This document shows positions 23,718-32,811 of a stretch of 64,000 nt of DNA, piece by piece. A program made the position numbers and the translations under genes. Position 1 is the first letter of the stretch. Every line of letters begins with the position of its first letter. The notes beneath the pieces were generated by a model. That model had not been told where the DNA came from. It made no database searches and saw only the letters and a list, made by a program, of their open reading frames with translations. Origin of the DNA: Brevibacillus fluminis (GTDB lineage Bacteria; Bacillota; Bacilli; Brevibacillales; Brevibacillaceae); contig NZ_RHHQ01000005.1 in NCBI RefSeq assembly GCF_003710825.1, forward strand, positions 1-64,000, given 5' to 3'.

Positions 23718-23737
23718 ATATTCAAATAATCAAATAT
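23718..23737. promoter_or_regulatory. Operator upstream of the Cys-rich gene
   Basis: ATATTCAAATAATCAAATAT is the exact reverse complement of the site before the SulP gene. It lies 34 bases before the plus-strand gene start and ~100 bases before the ArsR gene start, so it could serve both. Confidence 0.72.
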
Positions 23738-23771
23738 TCATTAATGACTGCGCAGGGGGAGGATGGGGTGC

Positions 23772-24383
23772 ATGCAGACAGGGATTGAGCGTTTCGTTCC
23801 CTCCGTAGGTGGAGAAGCCGATTCTGAAGACAACAAAACGTATCCGTACCGCACAACAAAACAAGAAGTCATCGAGATGGGCTTAAAATATCTCGCCGGG
23901 GTCGGTACGGATGCGATTTGCCGGGTGTGTATCGCCCATGGCGGCTCGTGCTGTGAAGGCTGCGAGTTTTTGCGCAACGGGGTCGGCTGCCAGCTGCGGA
24001 ATACGAGCTGTACAGGATGGCTGTGCGGGTTTTTCAAATTCCTTTTTTACGAGATGGGCTTGATTCGGGAGTGGGTTGCCTTCTGGGATCAGGTTCCAGG
24101 ACGCGACTTCCGCTTTGATTACACACCCTCCCGTTTTCATGTAGAGCTATGGTTGAAGACGCCGAGCATCCGGGTGGTCGCGGAGGCGTTTGCGGACGAT
24201 TTGCTGGCGCACAAAGATGACAGTCAGCCGTATTGGCTGATCGAGTTCAAGGAAACGTTGGACCAGCATATCGATGAAATCCTCGATTTTGAGGACGAGA
24301 TGGTAACGCAGACGGTAGAGAAAAAGCTCGCTTACATGACGAGGGATTTCAAACGGTATCATGCGGCCAAAGCGACAATGTGA
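23772..24383 (+). CDS. Cys-rich cytoplasmic protein of unknown function
   Basis: This 203-residue protein has eight Cys clustered in residues 50-85 (CRVCIAHGGSCCEGCEFLRN, then C73, C80 and C85 in GWLCGF). The rest is helical and acidic, with no signal peptide. The cluster could bind zinc or an iron-sulfur centre. ATG 23772 is chosen because GGGGGAGG lies nine bases before it; ATG 23763 abuts that site. It is divergent from the ArsR gene and shares its operator with the SulP gene, which suggests joint control with anion transport. I do not recognise a family. Confidence 0.75.
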   Translation: MQTGIERFVPSVGGEADSEDNKTYPYRTTKQEVIEMGLKYLAGVGTDAICRVCIAHGGSCCEGCEFLRNGVGCQLRNTSCTGWLCGFFKFLFYEMGLIREWVAFWDQVPGRDFRFDYTPSRFHVELWLKTPSIRVVAEAFADDLLAHKDDSQPYWLIEFKETLDQHIDEILDFEDEMVTQTVEKKLAYMTRDFKRYHAAKATM

Positions 24384-24404
24384 GTGAGGGGGAGCTTAAG
24401 GCAA

Positions 24405-24428
24405 GGGAGCTGTGAAGCTCTCTTGTTT
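24405..24428 (+). terminator. Weak terminator after the Cys-rich gene
   Basis: GGGAGCT (24405-24411) and AGCTCTC (24416-24422) pair with one G-T, followed by TTGTTT. Confidence 0.5.
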
Positions 24429-24434
24429 CATTTT

Positions 24435-24475
24435 ACCGCGACTCCACCAAAAAGGATGGCGTAGCCACGTTTTTT
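24435..24475. repeat. Dispersed intergenic repeat, copy 2
   Basis: Shares ACCGCGACT and the core ATGGCGTAGCCA (24456-24467) plus a T-rich flank with the segment at 5569-5608. It follows a stem-loop and precedes the XRE-cupin gene by ~150 bases, as copy 1 precedes the glycosyltransferase gene. Confidence 0.6.
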
Positions 24476-24539
24476 AAACACAAACGTGCACGAAAAATTG
24501 TTGCTATATAAAACTAATTACAGTAAAAGAAAATAATTC

Positions 24540-24568
24540 TTTACAAAAATACAGTATATGAATAATAT
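24540..24568 (+). promoter_or_regulatory. Promoter of the peptide-use operon
   Basis: TTTACA (24540-24545) and TAATAT (24563-24568) are 17 bases apart. The -10 lies inside the perfect palindrome AATAATATTATT (24561-24572), a candidate operator for the XRE-cupin protein. Confidence 0.45.
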
Positions 24569-24624
24569 TATTTCATGATACAAAAATCAGAAAATGGTTT
24601 TAATTCTGACAGGGGGTACAGGTC

Positions 24625-25215
24625 CTGGATCGCATCTATGAAAAAATACGAATGCTGCGCACACAGCAAAACATGACCTTAAAGGAGCTCAGCAATCTGT
24701 CGGGCTTGTCGACAAGCTTCTTGTCGCAAGTGGAACGGGGCAACAGTTCGCTAGCCATTACATCGCTGCAAAAAATAGCGGAAGTGCTGAACGTTCCGAT
24801 TACCACGTTTTTTGAGGAGCAAGCAAACGAGCAGTATTTCGTGCCTGAAAGTGACCGTAAGCAATTTCAGATCGCCGGGTCAGGCTCGATTTATGTGAGA
24901 TTAGGTGGTGAATTTACGGGGAGGGCGCTGGAGCCGCTGCATGTTACGCTGCTGCCGCGACAAAAGCAAAATTATGTGTTCAACCATCCAGGCGAGGAGT
25001 TTTATTATGTGCTGGCGGGCGAATTGATCCTGACGGTTGACGGAACCGAGTATCATTTGGCCAAAGGCGACTCGATCCACTTTCCTTCCACGCTGGACCA
25101 TATGTTGTACAATCCGACGGAAGAGGACACACAAGTGATCAGTGTGCTTACGCCAGTCATTTTTAAGCCGACGAATGAATCGATACGAAATGAACCGATA
25201 TCGCAGAAAAAATAA
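24625..25215 (+). CDS. XRE-family regulator with cupin domain
   Basis: This is a 196-residue protein if translation starts at CTG 24625, eight bases after AGGGGG. The first ATG (24652) has no ribosome site and would remove the first helix of the HTH. The HTH (residues 5-60: MTLKELSNLSGLSTSFLSQV) is followed by a C-terminal cupin (GEEFYYVLAGELILTVDGTE, HFPSTLDHMLYNP). Such PuuR-like proteins sense small metabolites and control transport and catabolic genes. It heads a run of seven genes for a cupin, a peptide ABC transporter and a peptidase. Confidence 0.87.
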   Translation: MDRIYEKIRMLRTQQNMTLKELSNLSGLSTSFLSQVERGNSSLAITSLQKIAEVLNVPITTFFEEQANEQYFVPESDRKQFQIAGSGSIYVRLGGEFTGRALEPLHVTLLPRQKQNYVFNHPGEEFYYVLAGELILTVDGTEYHLAKGDSIHFPSTLDHMLYNPTEEDTQVISVLTPVIFKPTNESIRNEPISQKK

Positions 25216-25272
25216 CTGAAATTTCTGTTTATTATGACTGCGTAAAAAATGCCGTAGGAAAGGAGCTTTACC

Positions 25273-25611
25273 ATGATTGTGAAACGTGTGCATGAAGTTC
25301 AACCGGACAATCGCCAAGACGACGCAACGCTTAAGACGCTGTTCCACAAAGGAATCATCGACGGAGGAAAGGTCACATTCGGTACGGTGGTGATCCCGCC
25401 CAAAGCACGTGTTCCACTGACCGGGGAGGGGGCGCATGAACAGGATGAGTATTCCTACATCATCCGCGGTTCCATCCAAACAGGCAGCGGGGGTAAGGAA
25501 TATACGGTTTCGGCGGGTGAGGCAACGCTGATCCCGGCCGGCGAGCAGCACTGGGCATACAACGCTGGGGAAGAAGACTGCGAGATCGTCTGGATGCTCG
25601 TCGATCGTTAA
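25273..25611 (+). CDS. Small cupin-domain protein
   Basis: This 112-residue single cupin has both metal motifs: GAHEQDEYSYIIRGS (His/Gln/Glu) and PAGEQHWAYNAGEEDCE (His). It may bind a metal and a small substrate as an isomerase, dioxygenase or sensor. It follows the regulator gene by 57 bases with AAGGAG before ATG 25273, and precedes the binding-protein gene by 62 bases. It is in the same operon, so it probably acts on the transported compound. No reaction is assigned. Confidence 0.82.
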   Translation: MIVKRVHEVQPDNRQDDATLKTLFHKGIIDGGKVTFGTVVIPPKARVPLTGEGAHEQDEYSYIIRGSIQTGSGGKEYTVSAGEATLIPAGEQHWAYNAGEEDCEIVWMLVDR

Positions 25612-25673
25612 TGACGCATGGTGCTTGCGGCGAAGAGCCGTAGCGATAGAAGAAATAATAAGGGGGACATTTC

Positions 25674-27326
25674 ATGAAAAAGGTGCTGAAAATCCTTGGA
25701 ACGACAGCGCTTCTGGCGAGCTTGGCGCTGGCCGGATGCAGTCAGCCGCAGGCGACCGACAAGCCTGCCGAGCAGGCCAAACCGGAAGGGCAAAAAGCAG
25801 CAGCTGACGGGAAAGCTTTTTTGCGGGCGAATCTGAAGACAGAGCCTGTCTCGCTCGATCCGCCGAAGGCGTACGATCCGGTTGCCTTCGAAGTGCTGTA
25901 CAACGTGCTGGAAGGCTTGGTGAGACTGGATGAAAATCATGTGCCGCAGCCGGCGATGGCAGAGAAATGGGACATTAGCGACGGCGGCAAAACGTACACG
26001 TTCAAGCTGCGCGACAGCAAATGGTCGAATGGCGATCCGGTGACTGCGAAAGACTTTGAAGTCGCCTGGAAGCGCATGGTTGATCCGAAGAATGGCTTTC
26101 CAGCAGCTTTCCTCGCATTCGTGATCGATGGCGCAGAAAAATTCAACAAAGGCGAAGGCACGGCAGACGATGTGAAAGTGAAAGCGCTGGATGACAAAAC
26201 GCTGCAAGTGACGCTGAAAGCGCCAACCGGCTACTTCCTCAGCCTCGTAGCGACCCCGGTGTTCTACCCGGTGAACAAAAAGAATGTGGAAGCCAATCCA
26301 AACTGGTCGGCGGAAGCGGCGACCATTGTCTCCAACGGCCCGTTCACATTGACGGAATGGACGCACGACCAATCGGTCAAAGCGGTGAAAAATGAAAACT
26401 ATTGGGATAAAGACAAAGTGAAGCTGGCGGGCATCAACTGGGTGATGGTCAATGATGAAAACACGCAATTCCAGATGTTCCAATCGGGCGAGCTGGATAA
26501 CATCGAGTCGGTTCCGAAAGATGTGAAAGGGAAGCTGCTCGATTCGGGCGAAGCCAAAATCGCACCGGAAGCGGCAACCAGCTTCTATCGGTTGAACACA
26601 GTGATGCCGCCGTTCACGAACAAAAATGTGCGCAAAGCGTTCGCACTGGCAGTTAACCGCCAATTGCTGATCGACAAGGTGATACAAGGCAGACAGGTGC
26701 CGGCGATGGGCATCGTGCCGATCGGCTTCCCGCAGCCGGACGGGAAAGACTTCCGCGCGGCAGGAGGCGACTTCTTCAAGGACAATGATGTAGAGCAGGC
26801 AAAAGCCTTGCTGGCTCAAGGTATGAAGGAAGAGGGCTGGACGACGCTCCCGGATGTGACACTCACGTATGACACAAATGATTTGAACAAGACCGTCGCA
26901 CAGGTGCTGCAAGAAATGTTCAAGAAAAACCTGGGCGTAGAGGTGAAGCTGGAGAGCAAGGAATGGAAGGTATTTTTGGCGGAACAGCGCGCAAGCAAGC
27001 ATCAAGTGTCGCTCTCGACGTACTACGCTGATTATGCGGATCCGCTGAACTTCATTGAGATTTTCCAAACCGGCCATCCAGGTAACCGCATCAATTACAG
27101 CAACAAGGCATACGACCAGCTGATCCAGCAGGCAAGCGTGGAGCCGGACGAGTCGAAGCGTTTTACGCTGATGCATGAAGCGGAGAAGATGTTCTTCGAC
27201 GACATGCCGGTTCTGCCGCTCTACTACAGCACCAAAGTATACATGGAGCAGCCGAATGTCAAAGGCATCCTGCGTCATCCGGCAGCACTGATGGATTACA
27301 AGTCGGTCGAAATCGCACCGAAATAA
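25674..27326 (+). CDS. oppA: Peptide ABC transporter substrate-binding lipoprotein
   Basis: This 550-residue SBP family 5 protein starts with a lipoprotein signal (LASLALAGCSQ), so it is anchored outside the membrane. The OppA hallmarks are present: ANLKTEPVSLDPPKAYDPVA, NVLEGLVRLDENH, AEKWDISDGGKTYTFKLRDS and SNGPFTLTEW. AGGGGG precedes ATG 25674. A stem-loop follows the stop, before the permease genes, and could make the binding protein more abundant than the membrane parts. Oligopeptide rather than nickel specificity is inferred from the Xaa-Pro peptidase at the end of the operon. Confidence 0.92.
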   Translation: MKKVLKILGTTALLASLALAGCSQPQATDKPAEQAKPEGQKAAADGKAFLRANLKTEPVSLDPPKAYDPVAFEVLYNVLEGLVRLDENHVPQPAMAEKWDISDGGKTYTFKLRDSKWSNGDPVTAKDFEVAWKRMVDPKNGFPAAFLAFVIDGAEKFNKGEGTADDVKVKALDDKTLQVTLKAPTGYFLSLVATPVFYPVNKKNVEANPNWSAEAATIVSNGPFTLTEWTHDQSVKAVKNENYWDKDKVKLAGINWVMVNDENTQFQMFQSGELDNIESVPKDVKGKLLDSGEAKIAPEAATSFYRLNTVMPPFTNKNVRKAFALAVNRQLLIDKVIQGRQVPAMGIVPIGFPQPDGKDFRAAGGDFFKDNDVEQAKALLAQGMKEEGWTTLPDVTLTYDTNDLNKTVAQVLQEMFKKNLGVEVKLESKEWKVFLAEQRASKHQVSLSTYYADYADPLNFIEIFQTGHPGNRINYSNKAYDQLIQQASVEPDESKRFTLMHEAEKMFFDDMPVLPLYYSTKVYMEQPNVKGILRHPAALMDYKSVEIAPK

Positions 27327-27330
27327 TGTT

Positions 27331-27370
27331 GGAAAGGGGAAGGGCGTAAATCCGTCCCCTTGCCTTTTCC
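27331..27370 (+). terminator. Intercistronic stem-loop after the oppA-like gene
   Basis: GGAAAGGGGAAGGGCG and the CG-rich CCGTCCCCTTGCCTTTTCC form an imperfect 16-bp stem. There is no long T run, so it may be a partial terminator or RNA-stabilising structure between binding-protein and permease genes. Confidence 0.55.
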
Positions 27371-27406
27371 TAAACCCGGACGGACCCGCATAGAGGAGGG
27401 ATACCT

Positions 27407-28339
27407 GTGTCCCGTTATTTGATAAAACGCTTCCTGATGGTGCTTTTGACGCTTTGGATCATCGTGACGCTGACGTTTGCCTTGATGCATCTGATTCCAG
27501 GCGATCCGTTCGCGGCCGAATCCGGAAAGCTACCTAAGCAGGTGCTGGAAAATTTGCGCGCCAAGTACCATTTGAATGAGCCGTTGCCGGTACAATATGT
27601 ACTTTACTTAAAAAATCTCGTGTCGCTTGATCTAGGTATGTCGATCAAGTCGGACACGCGCAGCGTCAACAGCATGATCGCGGACGGGGTTTCCGCTTCA
27701 GCGGTACTCGGGGCGCAGGCACTGGCGATTTCGCTAATGCTTGGGATCTTCTTCGGCATTGTGGCAGCGCTCAACCGCAGCCGAGGCCTTGATTATTTGA
27801 TGATGGCGCTGGCCATCATCGGGATTTCGGTACCGAGCTTTTTGATGTCGCCGCTTTTGATCAACACGTTTGCGATCAAATGGGCGATTTTCCCCGTCGC
27901 CACGTGGGGGACATGGATGCACACGGTGCTGCCCTCGGTCGCGCTGGCGTTCGGTCCGCTTGCCGTGATCACGCGCTATATGCGCACAAGCATGATTGAC
28001 GTGTTGAACCAAAACTATATCCGCACCGCGGAGGCGAAAGGGCTGCCGACCGCGCTTATCGTCATTCGGCACGGCATCCGCAACGCAATCATGCCGGTGA
28101 TTACGTTCCTTGGTCCATTGATGGCAGCCTTGATCACTGGCTCCTTCGTCGTGGAAAAGATTTTCGCTATTCCCGGCATTGGCAAGTATTTTGTGGACAG
28201 CATTTTTAACCGGGATTATCCGGTCATTCTGGGCACGACCATTTTTTACAGCGCCGTGCTGGTGTTTACCATCTTGCTGATCGATATCGCCTACACGCTG
28301 ATCGATCCACGCATCAAGCTGAACAACAAGGAGGGGTGA
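27407..28339 (+). CDS. Peptide ABC transporter permease, OppB/DppB type
   Basis: This 310-residue protein has six membrane helices and the N-terminal RYLIKRFLMVLLTLWIIVT typical of OppB/DppB. The EAA loop that docks the ATPases is RTAEAKGLPTALIVIRHGIRN (residues ~206-226). The GTG start at 27407 is preceded by GAGGAGGG. The OppC-type gene starts only 4 bases after its stop. The product pairs with it to form the transmembrane channel. Confidence 0.93.
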   Translation: MSRYLIKRFLMVLLTLWIIVTLTFALMHLIPGDPFAAESGKLPKQVLENLRAKYHLNEPLPVQYVLYLKNLVSLDLGMSIKSDTRSVNSMIADGVSASAVLGAQALAISLMLGIFFGIVAALNRSRGLDYLMMALAIIGISVPSFLMSPLLINTFAIKWAIFPVATWGTWMHTVLPSVALAFGPLAVITRYMRTSMIDVLNQNYIRTAEAKGLPTALIVIRHGIRNAIMPVITFLGPLMAALITGSFVVEKIFAIPGIGKYFVDSIFNRDYPVILGTTIFYSAVLVFTILLIDIAYTLIDPRIKLNNKEG

Positions 28340-28343
28340 GAAG

Positions 28344-29285
28344 ATGAACGCGCAGACGAATACGGATGATCTGTTCCGGCCGCTGGTCAGGAAGGAAAAA
28401 CAGGCGGCAGCGCAACGCCCCAGCCTTTCGTACATTCAGGAAGTGATGCGCAAGCTGGTGAAAAATAAGCTGGCGCTTGTCGGATTGGTGTTCATTTTGC
28501 TGATTTTCGCTATGGCGATCATCGGCCCCTCGCTTACGTCCTACAGCTTTGCCGACCAAAGCTTGTTGGATGGCAACATGTCCCCTTCCGCCGAGCATTG
28601 GTTCGGAACGGACGATCTCGGGCGCGATATGTTTGCCCGCACCTGGTCGGGGGCGCGGATTTCGCTGACCATCGGGGTCGTGGCGGCGCTCATCGATCTG
28701 GCCATCGGCGTTACGGTAGGCGGAATCGCAGGTTACATGGCGGGGCGCGGCAAGCGCGGCGAGCGAATCGATAACATCATCATGCGTGTTATCGAGGTGC
28801 TACACGGCCTGCCGTACTTGTTGGTCGTCATCCTGCTCATGGTGGTGATGGAGCCGGGGATCACAACGATTATCACCGCGTTGACTGTGACGGGGTGGAT
28901 CGGCATGGCACGACTGGTACGCGGCCAAATTTTGCAATTGCGCAATAGCGAATACATTTTGGCCGCACAGGTGCTCGGGGCTTCATTTGGCCGCATTCTT
29001 TGGCGCCATCTGATCCCTAACACGATCGGCATCATCATTGTGAACTTGACTTTCACGATCCCATCGGCGATTTTTGCCGAATCGTTTCTCAGTTTTTTGG
29101 GCCTTGGGGTGCAGGCGCCGATCGCCAGTTGGGGGACGATGACCAACGATGCGCTTGGTGTCATTTTAACTGGCGACTGGTGGCGCCTTTTTTTCCCGGG
29201 GTTAATGATATCGCTGACGATGTTTGCTTTTAACGTGTTCGGGGACGGTCTGCAGGATGCTCTCGATCCGCGTCTGCGCGAGTAG
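28344..29285 (+). CDS. Peptide ABC transporter permease, OppC/DppC type
   Basis: This 313-residue second permease has the OppC cytoplasmic N-terminus, GTDDLGRDMFARTWSGARI and an EAA loop AAQVLGASFGRILWRHLIPN. The end AFNVFGDGLQDALDPRLRE is characteristic. AGGAGGGGTG precedes ATG 28344. With the OppB-type protein it forms the channel, and the ATPase gene follows 11 bases later. Confidence 0.94.
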   Translation: MNAQTNTDDLFRPLVRKEKQAAAQRPSLSYIQEVMRKLVKNKLALVGLVFILLIFAMAIIGPSLTSYSFADQSLLDGNMSPSAEHWFGTDDLGRDMFARTWSGARISLTIGVVAALIDLAIGVTVGGIAGYMAGRGKRGERIDNIIMRVIEVLHGLPYLLVVILLMVVMEPGITTIITALTVTGWIGMARLVRGQILQLRNSEYILAAQVLGASFGRILWRHLIPNTIGIIIVNLTFTIPSAIFAESFLSFLGLGVQAPIASWGTMTNDALGVILTGDWWRLFFPGLMISLTMFAFNVFGDGLQDALDPRLRE

Positions 29286-29296
29286 GAGGAGATGAC

Positions 29297-30313
29297 ATGG
29301 AGCATTTGCTGGATGTGCGCAATCTGAAGGTTCACTTCAAGACATATGGCGGTGAGGTGCAGGCGGTCCGCGGCGTCACCTTCCATGTGGACGCAGGGGA
29401 AACAGTAGCGGTCGTTGGTGAAAGCGGCTGCGGCAAAAGCGTGACGGCCCAGGCGATCATGGGACTGATTCCTTGTCCGCCGGGGCGGATCGCGGATGGG
29501 AGCATTTCGTTTCAAGGTGTTGAGATTACGAAACTTTCCAAGAAGGAGCTTCTGCAGCTGCGCGGTTCCGGGATCGGAATGATCTTCCAGGACCCGATGA
29601 CGGCGCTCAATCCGACGATGAAGGTGGGATCGCAGCTGACTGAAGGGCTCGTCCACCATCAGGGTGTATCGCGGGAGCAGGCGCACCAACGGGCGGTCGA
29701 GCTGTTGCGGATGGTGGGCATTCCGGATGCGGAGAAGCGTGTGGAGCAATATCCGCACGAATTTTCCGGCGGCATGCGGCAGCGGGTAGTGATTGCCATC
29801 GCGCTCGCCTGCAATCCAAAGCTGGTGATCGCCGATGAGCCGACGACTGCGCTGGATGTCACGGTGCAGGCGCAGATTCTCGATCTGTTGAAGGAGCTGC
29901 AGGCGACTACTAATATGTCGATCATCATGATTACCCATGATCTCGGGGTGGTGGCCGAAATCGCTCATCGAGCGGTGGTGATGTACGCGGGAATCGTGGT
30001 GGAGTCTGGGCCGGTCAAGGCGATTTTTGCAGAGCCAAAGCATCCATATACGTGGGGGTTGCTCCGCTCAATGCCGCGGCTCGACAGCAACGAGAAGGAA
30101 CCTTTGATTCCGATCAACGGGACTCCGCCCGATCTATTCCACCCGCCGCAGGGATGTCCGTTCGCGGACCGCTGTGATTACGCGATGGAAATATGCGAGC
30201 GGCAAATGCCGGCTCCCACATCGTTTGCGGATGGCCATCAGGCGGCGTGCTGGCTGCATGACTCTCGCGCACCACGGATCGAGGAGCTGATTGCAAGCGG
30301 GAGGCAGGCATAA
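29297..30313 (+). CDS. oppD: Peptide ABC transporter ATPase, OppD type
   Basis: In this 338-residue ATPase, Walker A is GESGCGKS, the Q loop is [10 protein letters not shown], the ABC signature is SGGMRQRV and Walker B is [12 protein letters not shown]. The C-terminal extension ([20 protein letters not shown]) has the Cys pattern usual in peptide and nickel family ATPases. It powers import with the partner encoded next. Its TAA overlaps the next gene's ATG by one base, which indicates translational coupling. Confidence 0.94.
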   Translation: MEHLLDVRNLKVHFKTYGGEVQAVRGVTFHVDAGETVAVVGESGCGKSVTAQAIMGLIPCPPGRIADGSISFQGVEITKLSKKELLQLRGSGIGMIFQDPMTALNPTMKVGSQLTEGLVHHQGVSREQAHQRAVELLRMVGIPDAEKRVEQYPHEFSGGMRQRVVIAIALACNPKLVIADEPTTALDVTVQAQILDLLKELQATTNMSIIMITHDLGVVAEIAHRAVVMYAGIVVESGPVKAIFAEPKHPYTWGLLRSMPRLDSNEKEPLIPINGTPPDLFHPPQGCPFADRCDYAMEICERQMPAPTSFADGHQAACWLHDSRAPRIEELIASGRQA

Positions 30314-31257
30314 TGACAGAACCGTTAGTTGAAGTAAAAGAGTTGAAAAAGTATTTCACGCTTGGCACAGGCTTGACGCTAAAAGCAGTGGACGGGGTAT
30401 CATTTTCCATCCGCAAAGGAGAAACGCTGGGCCTGGTCGGCGAAAGCGGCTGTGGCAAATCTACGCTGGGCAGGACGCTGATCCGCATCTACGAAAGCAC
30501 GGAGGGTGAAGCCTTCTTCAAGGGGCAAAACATCGGCCGTCTGTCGCGTCAGGAAGTGAAGCGGTTTAATCGGGACGTGCAGATGATCTTTCAGGACCCG
30601 CATGCTAGTCTGAATCCCCGGATGAAAGTGGGGGACATCATCGCAGAAGGCTTGGAAATTCATCATTTGAGCAAAGCAGATCGGATGGGGCGGGTCATGG
30701 AGCTGCTGGAACAGGTAGGGCTGCGGCGTGAGCATGCGATGCGCTTTCCGCATGAGTTTTCCGGCGGACAGCGCCAACGCATCGGGATTGCTCGCGCGTT
30801 AGCGGTCGATCCCCAATTCATTATCGCGGATGAGCCTATTTCCGCGCTTGATGTGTCCATTCAGGCGCAGGTAGTGAACCTGTTGGAAGATTTGCAGGCG
30901 GATCGGGGGCTCACCTATCTGTTCATTGCACATGATCTTTCGATGGTGAAGCACATCTCCACGCGGATCGGTGTGATGTATTTGGGGAAGCTGGTCGAGC
31001 TGGCCAACAGCAATGAGCTTTACCGTGAGCCACTCCATCCGTACACGCAGGCGCTGCTTTCGTCTGTTCCCGTGCCTGATCCGACTGCTGTACGTGAACG
31101 GATCGTGCTGCAAGGAGATCCGCCAAGTCCCGCTGCATTGCCGAGCGGCTGCCGGTTCCGCACGCGCTGTGCGCACGTGAAGCCCGAATGCGCCGAGAGT
31201 GAGCCGATGTGGAAAGAAGCAGCGCCAGGCCGATGGGTCGCTTGTCACCTTTATTAA
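30313..31257 (+). CDS. oppF: Peptide ABC transporter ATPase, OppF type
   Basis: This 314-residue second ATPase has [52 protein letters not shown] and a C-terminal [11 protein letters not shown]ys pattern. It starts at ATG 30313, within the stop codon of the oppD-type gene. The two ATPases form the heterodimer that closes on ATP. It is followed by the peptidase gene after 25 bases. Confidence 0.94.
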   Translation: MTEPLVEVKELKKYFTLGTGLTLKAVDGVSFSIRKGETLGLVGESGCGKSTLGRTLIRIYESTEGEAFFKGQNIGRLSRQEVKRFNRDVQMIFQDPHASLNPRMKVGDIIAEGLEIHHLSKADRMGRVMELLEQVGLRREHAMRFPHEFSGGQRQRIGIARALAVDPQFIIADEPISALDVSIQAQVVNLLEDLQADRGLTYLFIAHDLSMVKHISTRIGVMYLGKLVELANSNELYREPLHPYTQALLSSVPVPDPTAVRERIVLQGDPPSPAALPSGCRFRTRCAHVKPECAESEPMWKEAAPGRWVACHLY

Positions 31258-31282
31258 AAAACGTTGAGGTAGGTGTAAATGC

Positions 31283-32371
31283 ATGAACGGTCGATTGCAG
31301 GAGCTATATTCCTTTTTGGAAAGCAATGAACTGGACGCAATGGTCATCACCCAGCCCAAACACATTTACTATTTGACGGGTTTTCTCAACGATCCGCATG
31401 AGCGTTTTATGGGATTGGTGTTACGTAAGGGAGAGGAGCCTTTCTTGGTCGTGCCGCTTCTCGATCTGGAACGTGCGCAGCAAGGGTCCAGCGTGACGGC
31501 TATCTTTGCTGTCTCTGATACGGAAGACCCTTATGCGCTGTTGCAGGAGAAGCTACAGGCTGTCTCGCGGCTAGGCTTGGAAGAGGAGCATCTGAACGTC
31601 ATTCGCTACCGCGCGATGATGGCTGCGCTGAACGCTATTGAATCCGTCGATGTCACGAAGCCATTGCATGCGATGCGAACAAGAAAAAGCCCGGAAGAGA
31701 TCGTCGTGATGAAGCGGGCCATCCATCTCATCGAACAGGCGCTGGCCGCCGGGGTCTCCCATGCAAAGCCCGGCATGTCGGAAATCGAGCTGGTGGCTGA
31801 GCTGGAATATCAGATGAAAAAGCTGGGGGCGGACAGTCCGGCTTTTAACACCATCGTGCTGTCAGGGGAAAAAACATCGCAGCCGCACGGGATTCCAGGA
31901 TCACGCCAGCTACAGACAGGTGAGTTTTTGCTGATTGATGCAGGGGTGTTGGTGGATGGCTATCACTCAGATATCACGCGGACGTTCGCTGTTGGGGATA
32001 TCGATGAAAAGCTCGCTGATCAGTACGATTCGGTCCTCCAAGCCAATTTGGCGGCGATCGCTTCGACCCGTCCGAGCTGTACCTTTGCCAGCGTCGATCA
32101 GGCGGCACGCAGCGTAATTGCAGAGCGTGGCTACGGAGAGCATTTCATCACGCGGGTTGGACACGGCCTTGGGCTGGAACTTCACGAATATCCGTCGGTT
32201 CACGGGGACAATCAGGATAAGGTCTACGAAGGGTTGGTTTTTACGATCGAGCCCGGCATTTATATCCCGCAGCACGCTGGCGTCCGGATCGAAGACAACG
32301 TGTGGGTGACGAAGGACGGCGTTGAGGTGCTGACCTCGTTTCCGAAGGAGCTGACGATCATCGGTCGCTAA
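31283..32371 (+). CDS. Xaa-Pro peptidase, M24B family
   Basis: This 362-residue metallopeptidase has an N-terminal creatinase-like domain (to ~130) and a C-terminal pita-bread catalytic domain. The two-metal ligands are visible: Asp in DAGVLVDGYHSDITRTF (two), His in GHGLGLELHEYPS, Glu in FTIEPGIY and Glu in VRIEDNV. It removes Xaa-Pro units from the N-terminus or cleaves Xaa-Pro dipeptides in the cytoplasm. Its place behind the opp genes suggests that imported proline-rich peptides are degraded by it. The gene ends the operon. Confidence 0.92.
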   Translation: MNGRLQELYSFLESNELDAMVITQPKHIYYLTGFLNDPHERFMGLVLRKGEEPFLVVPLLDLERAQQGSSVTAIFAVSDTEDPYALLQEKLQAVSRLGLEEEHLNVIRYRAMMAALNAIESVDVTKPLHAMRTRKSPEEIVVMKRAIHLIEQALAAGVSHAKPGMSEIELVAELEYQMKKLGADSPAFNTIVLSGEKTSQPHGIPGSRQLQTGEFLLIDAGVLVDGYHSDITRTFAVGDIDEKLADQYDSVLQANLAAIASTRPSCTFASVDQAARSVIAERGYGEHFITRVGHGLGLELHEYPSVHGDNQDKVYEGLVFTIEPGIYIPQHAGVRIEDNVWVTKDGVEVLTSFPKELTIIGR

Positions 32372-32384
32372 GCCACCCAGCTCA

Positions 32385-32705
32385 TTATGCGCTGTAATAA
32401 TGCAAGGTCAGCCCGATCGAGAAAAGAAGCAGGAGGGTGCCGATGCTTAGCAAGCCGATGACCGCACGTTTGTAAACGTGTTTGCTCTTTTCGGTTAGGA
32501 TGGGCCTATTTCGATAAAAATCGCTTTCCAGGACGCGAGCCTGTCGGAAAAACATCGCCTTCATTTTGGCAAAGCTTTGCAAAAACAGCTGGAAAAGTCC
32601 AGATCGCAGGACGATCAGTGCGCCGCCGAACATGAGCAGCACAAGTCCGGCGAGAAACAGGCGGTTGATGAGTAAAAGCTCGACTTCCGGCGTGACCGCT
32701 GACAT
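32385..32705 (-). CDS. Small two-helix membrane protein
   Basis: This 106-residue protein has hydrophobic segments at ~12-36 (LLLINRLFLAGLVLLMFGGAL) and ~80-102 (AVIGLLSIGTLLLLFSIGLT), with a basic cytoplasmic loop between them. It may be DUF3899-like, but I am unsure. AAGGAAGCG precedes ATG 32705. It converges on the peptidase gene with 13 bases between stops. Function unknown. Confidence 0.65.
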   Translation of the reverse strand: MSAVTPEVELLLINRLFLAGLVLLMFGGALIVLRSGLFQLFLQSFAKMKAMFFRQARVLESDFYRNRPILTEKSKHVYKRAVIGLLSIGTLLLLFSIGLTLHYYSA

Positions 32706-32811
32706 GGCTTCGCTTCCTTTCCCGTTTTTTTCATTCTTTTCTAAAGATCATAGCACATCATGGCGATTTTGATTGGACGTTATGTGATTATTGTAAAAGA
32801 GGTGCATGTTG

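Noticed and set aside
25608..27278. 556-residue open frame on the minus strand
   Set aside because: It is fully antisense to the oppA-like gene, which has a signal peptide, family motifs and good ribosome site; the antisense product is His/Arg-rich without any domain.
28733..30043. 436-residue open frame on the minus strand
   Set aside because: It is antisense to the permease and ATPase genes of the first peptide ABC operon and has no recognisable motif.
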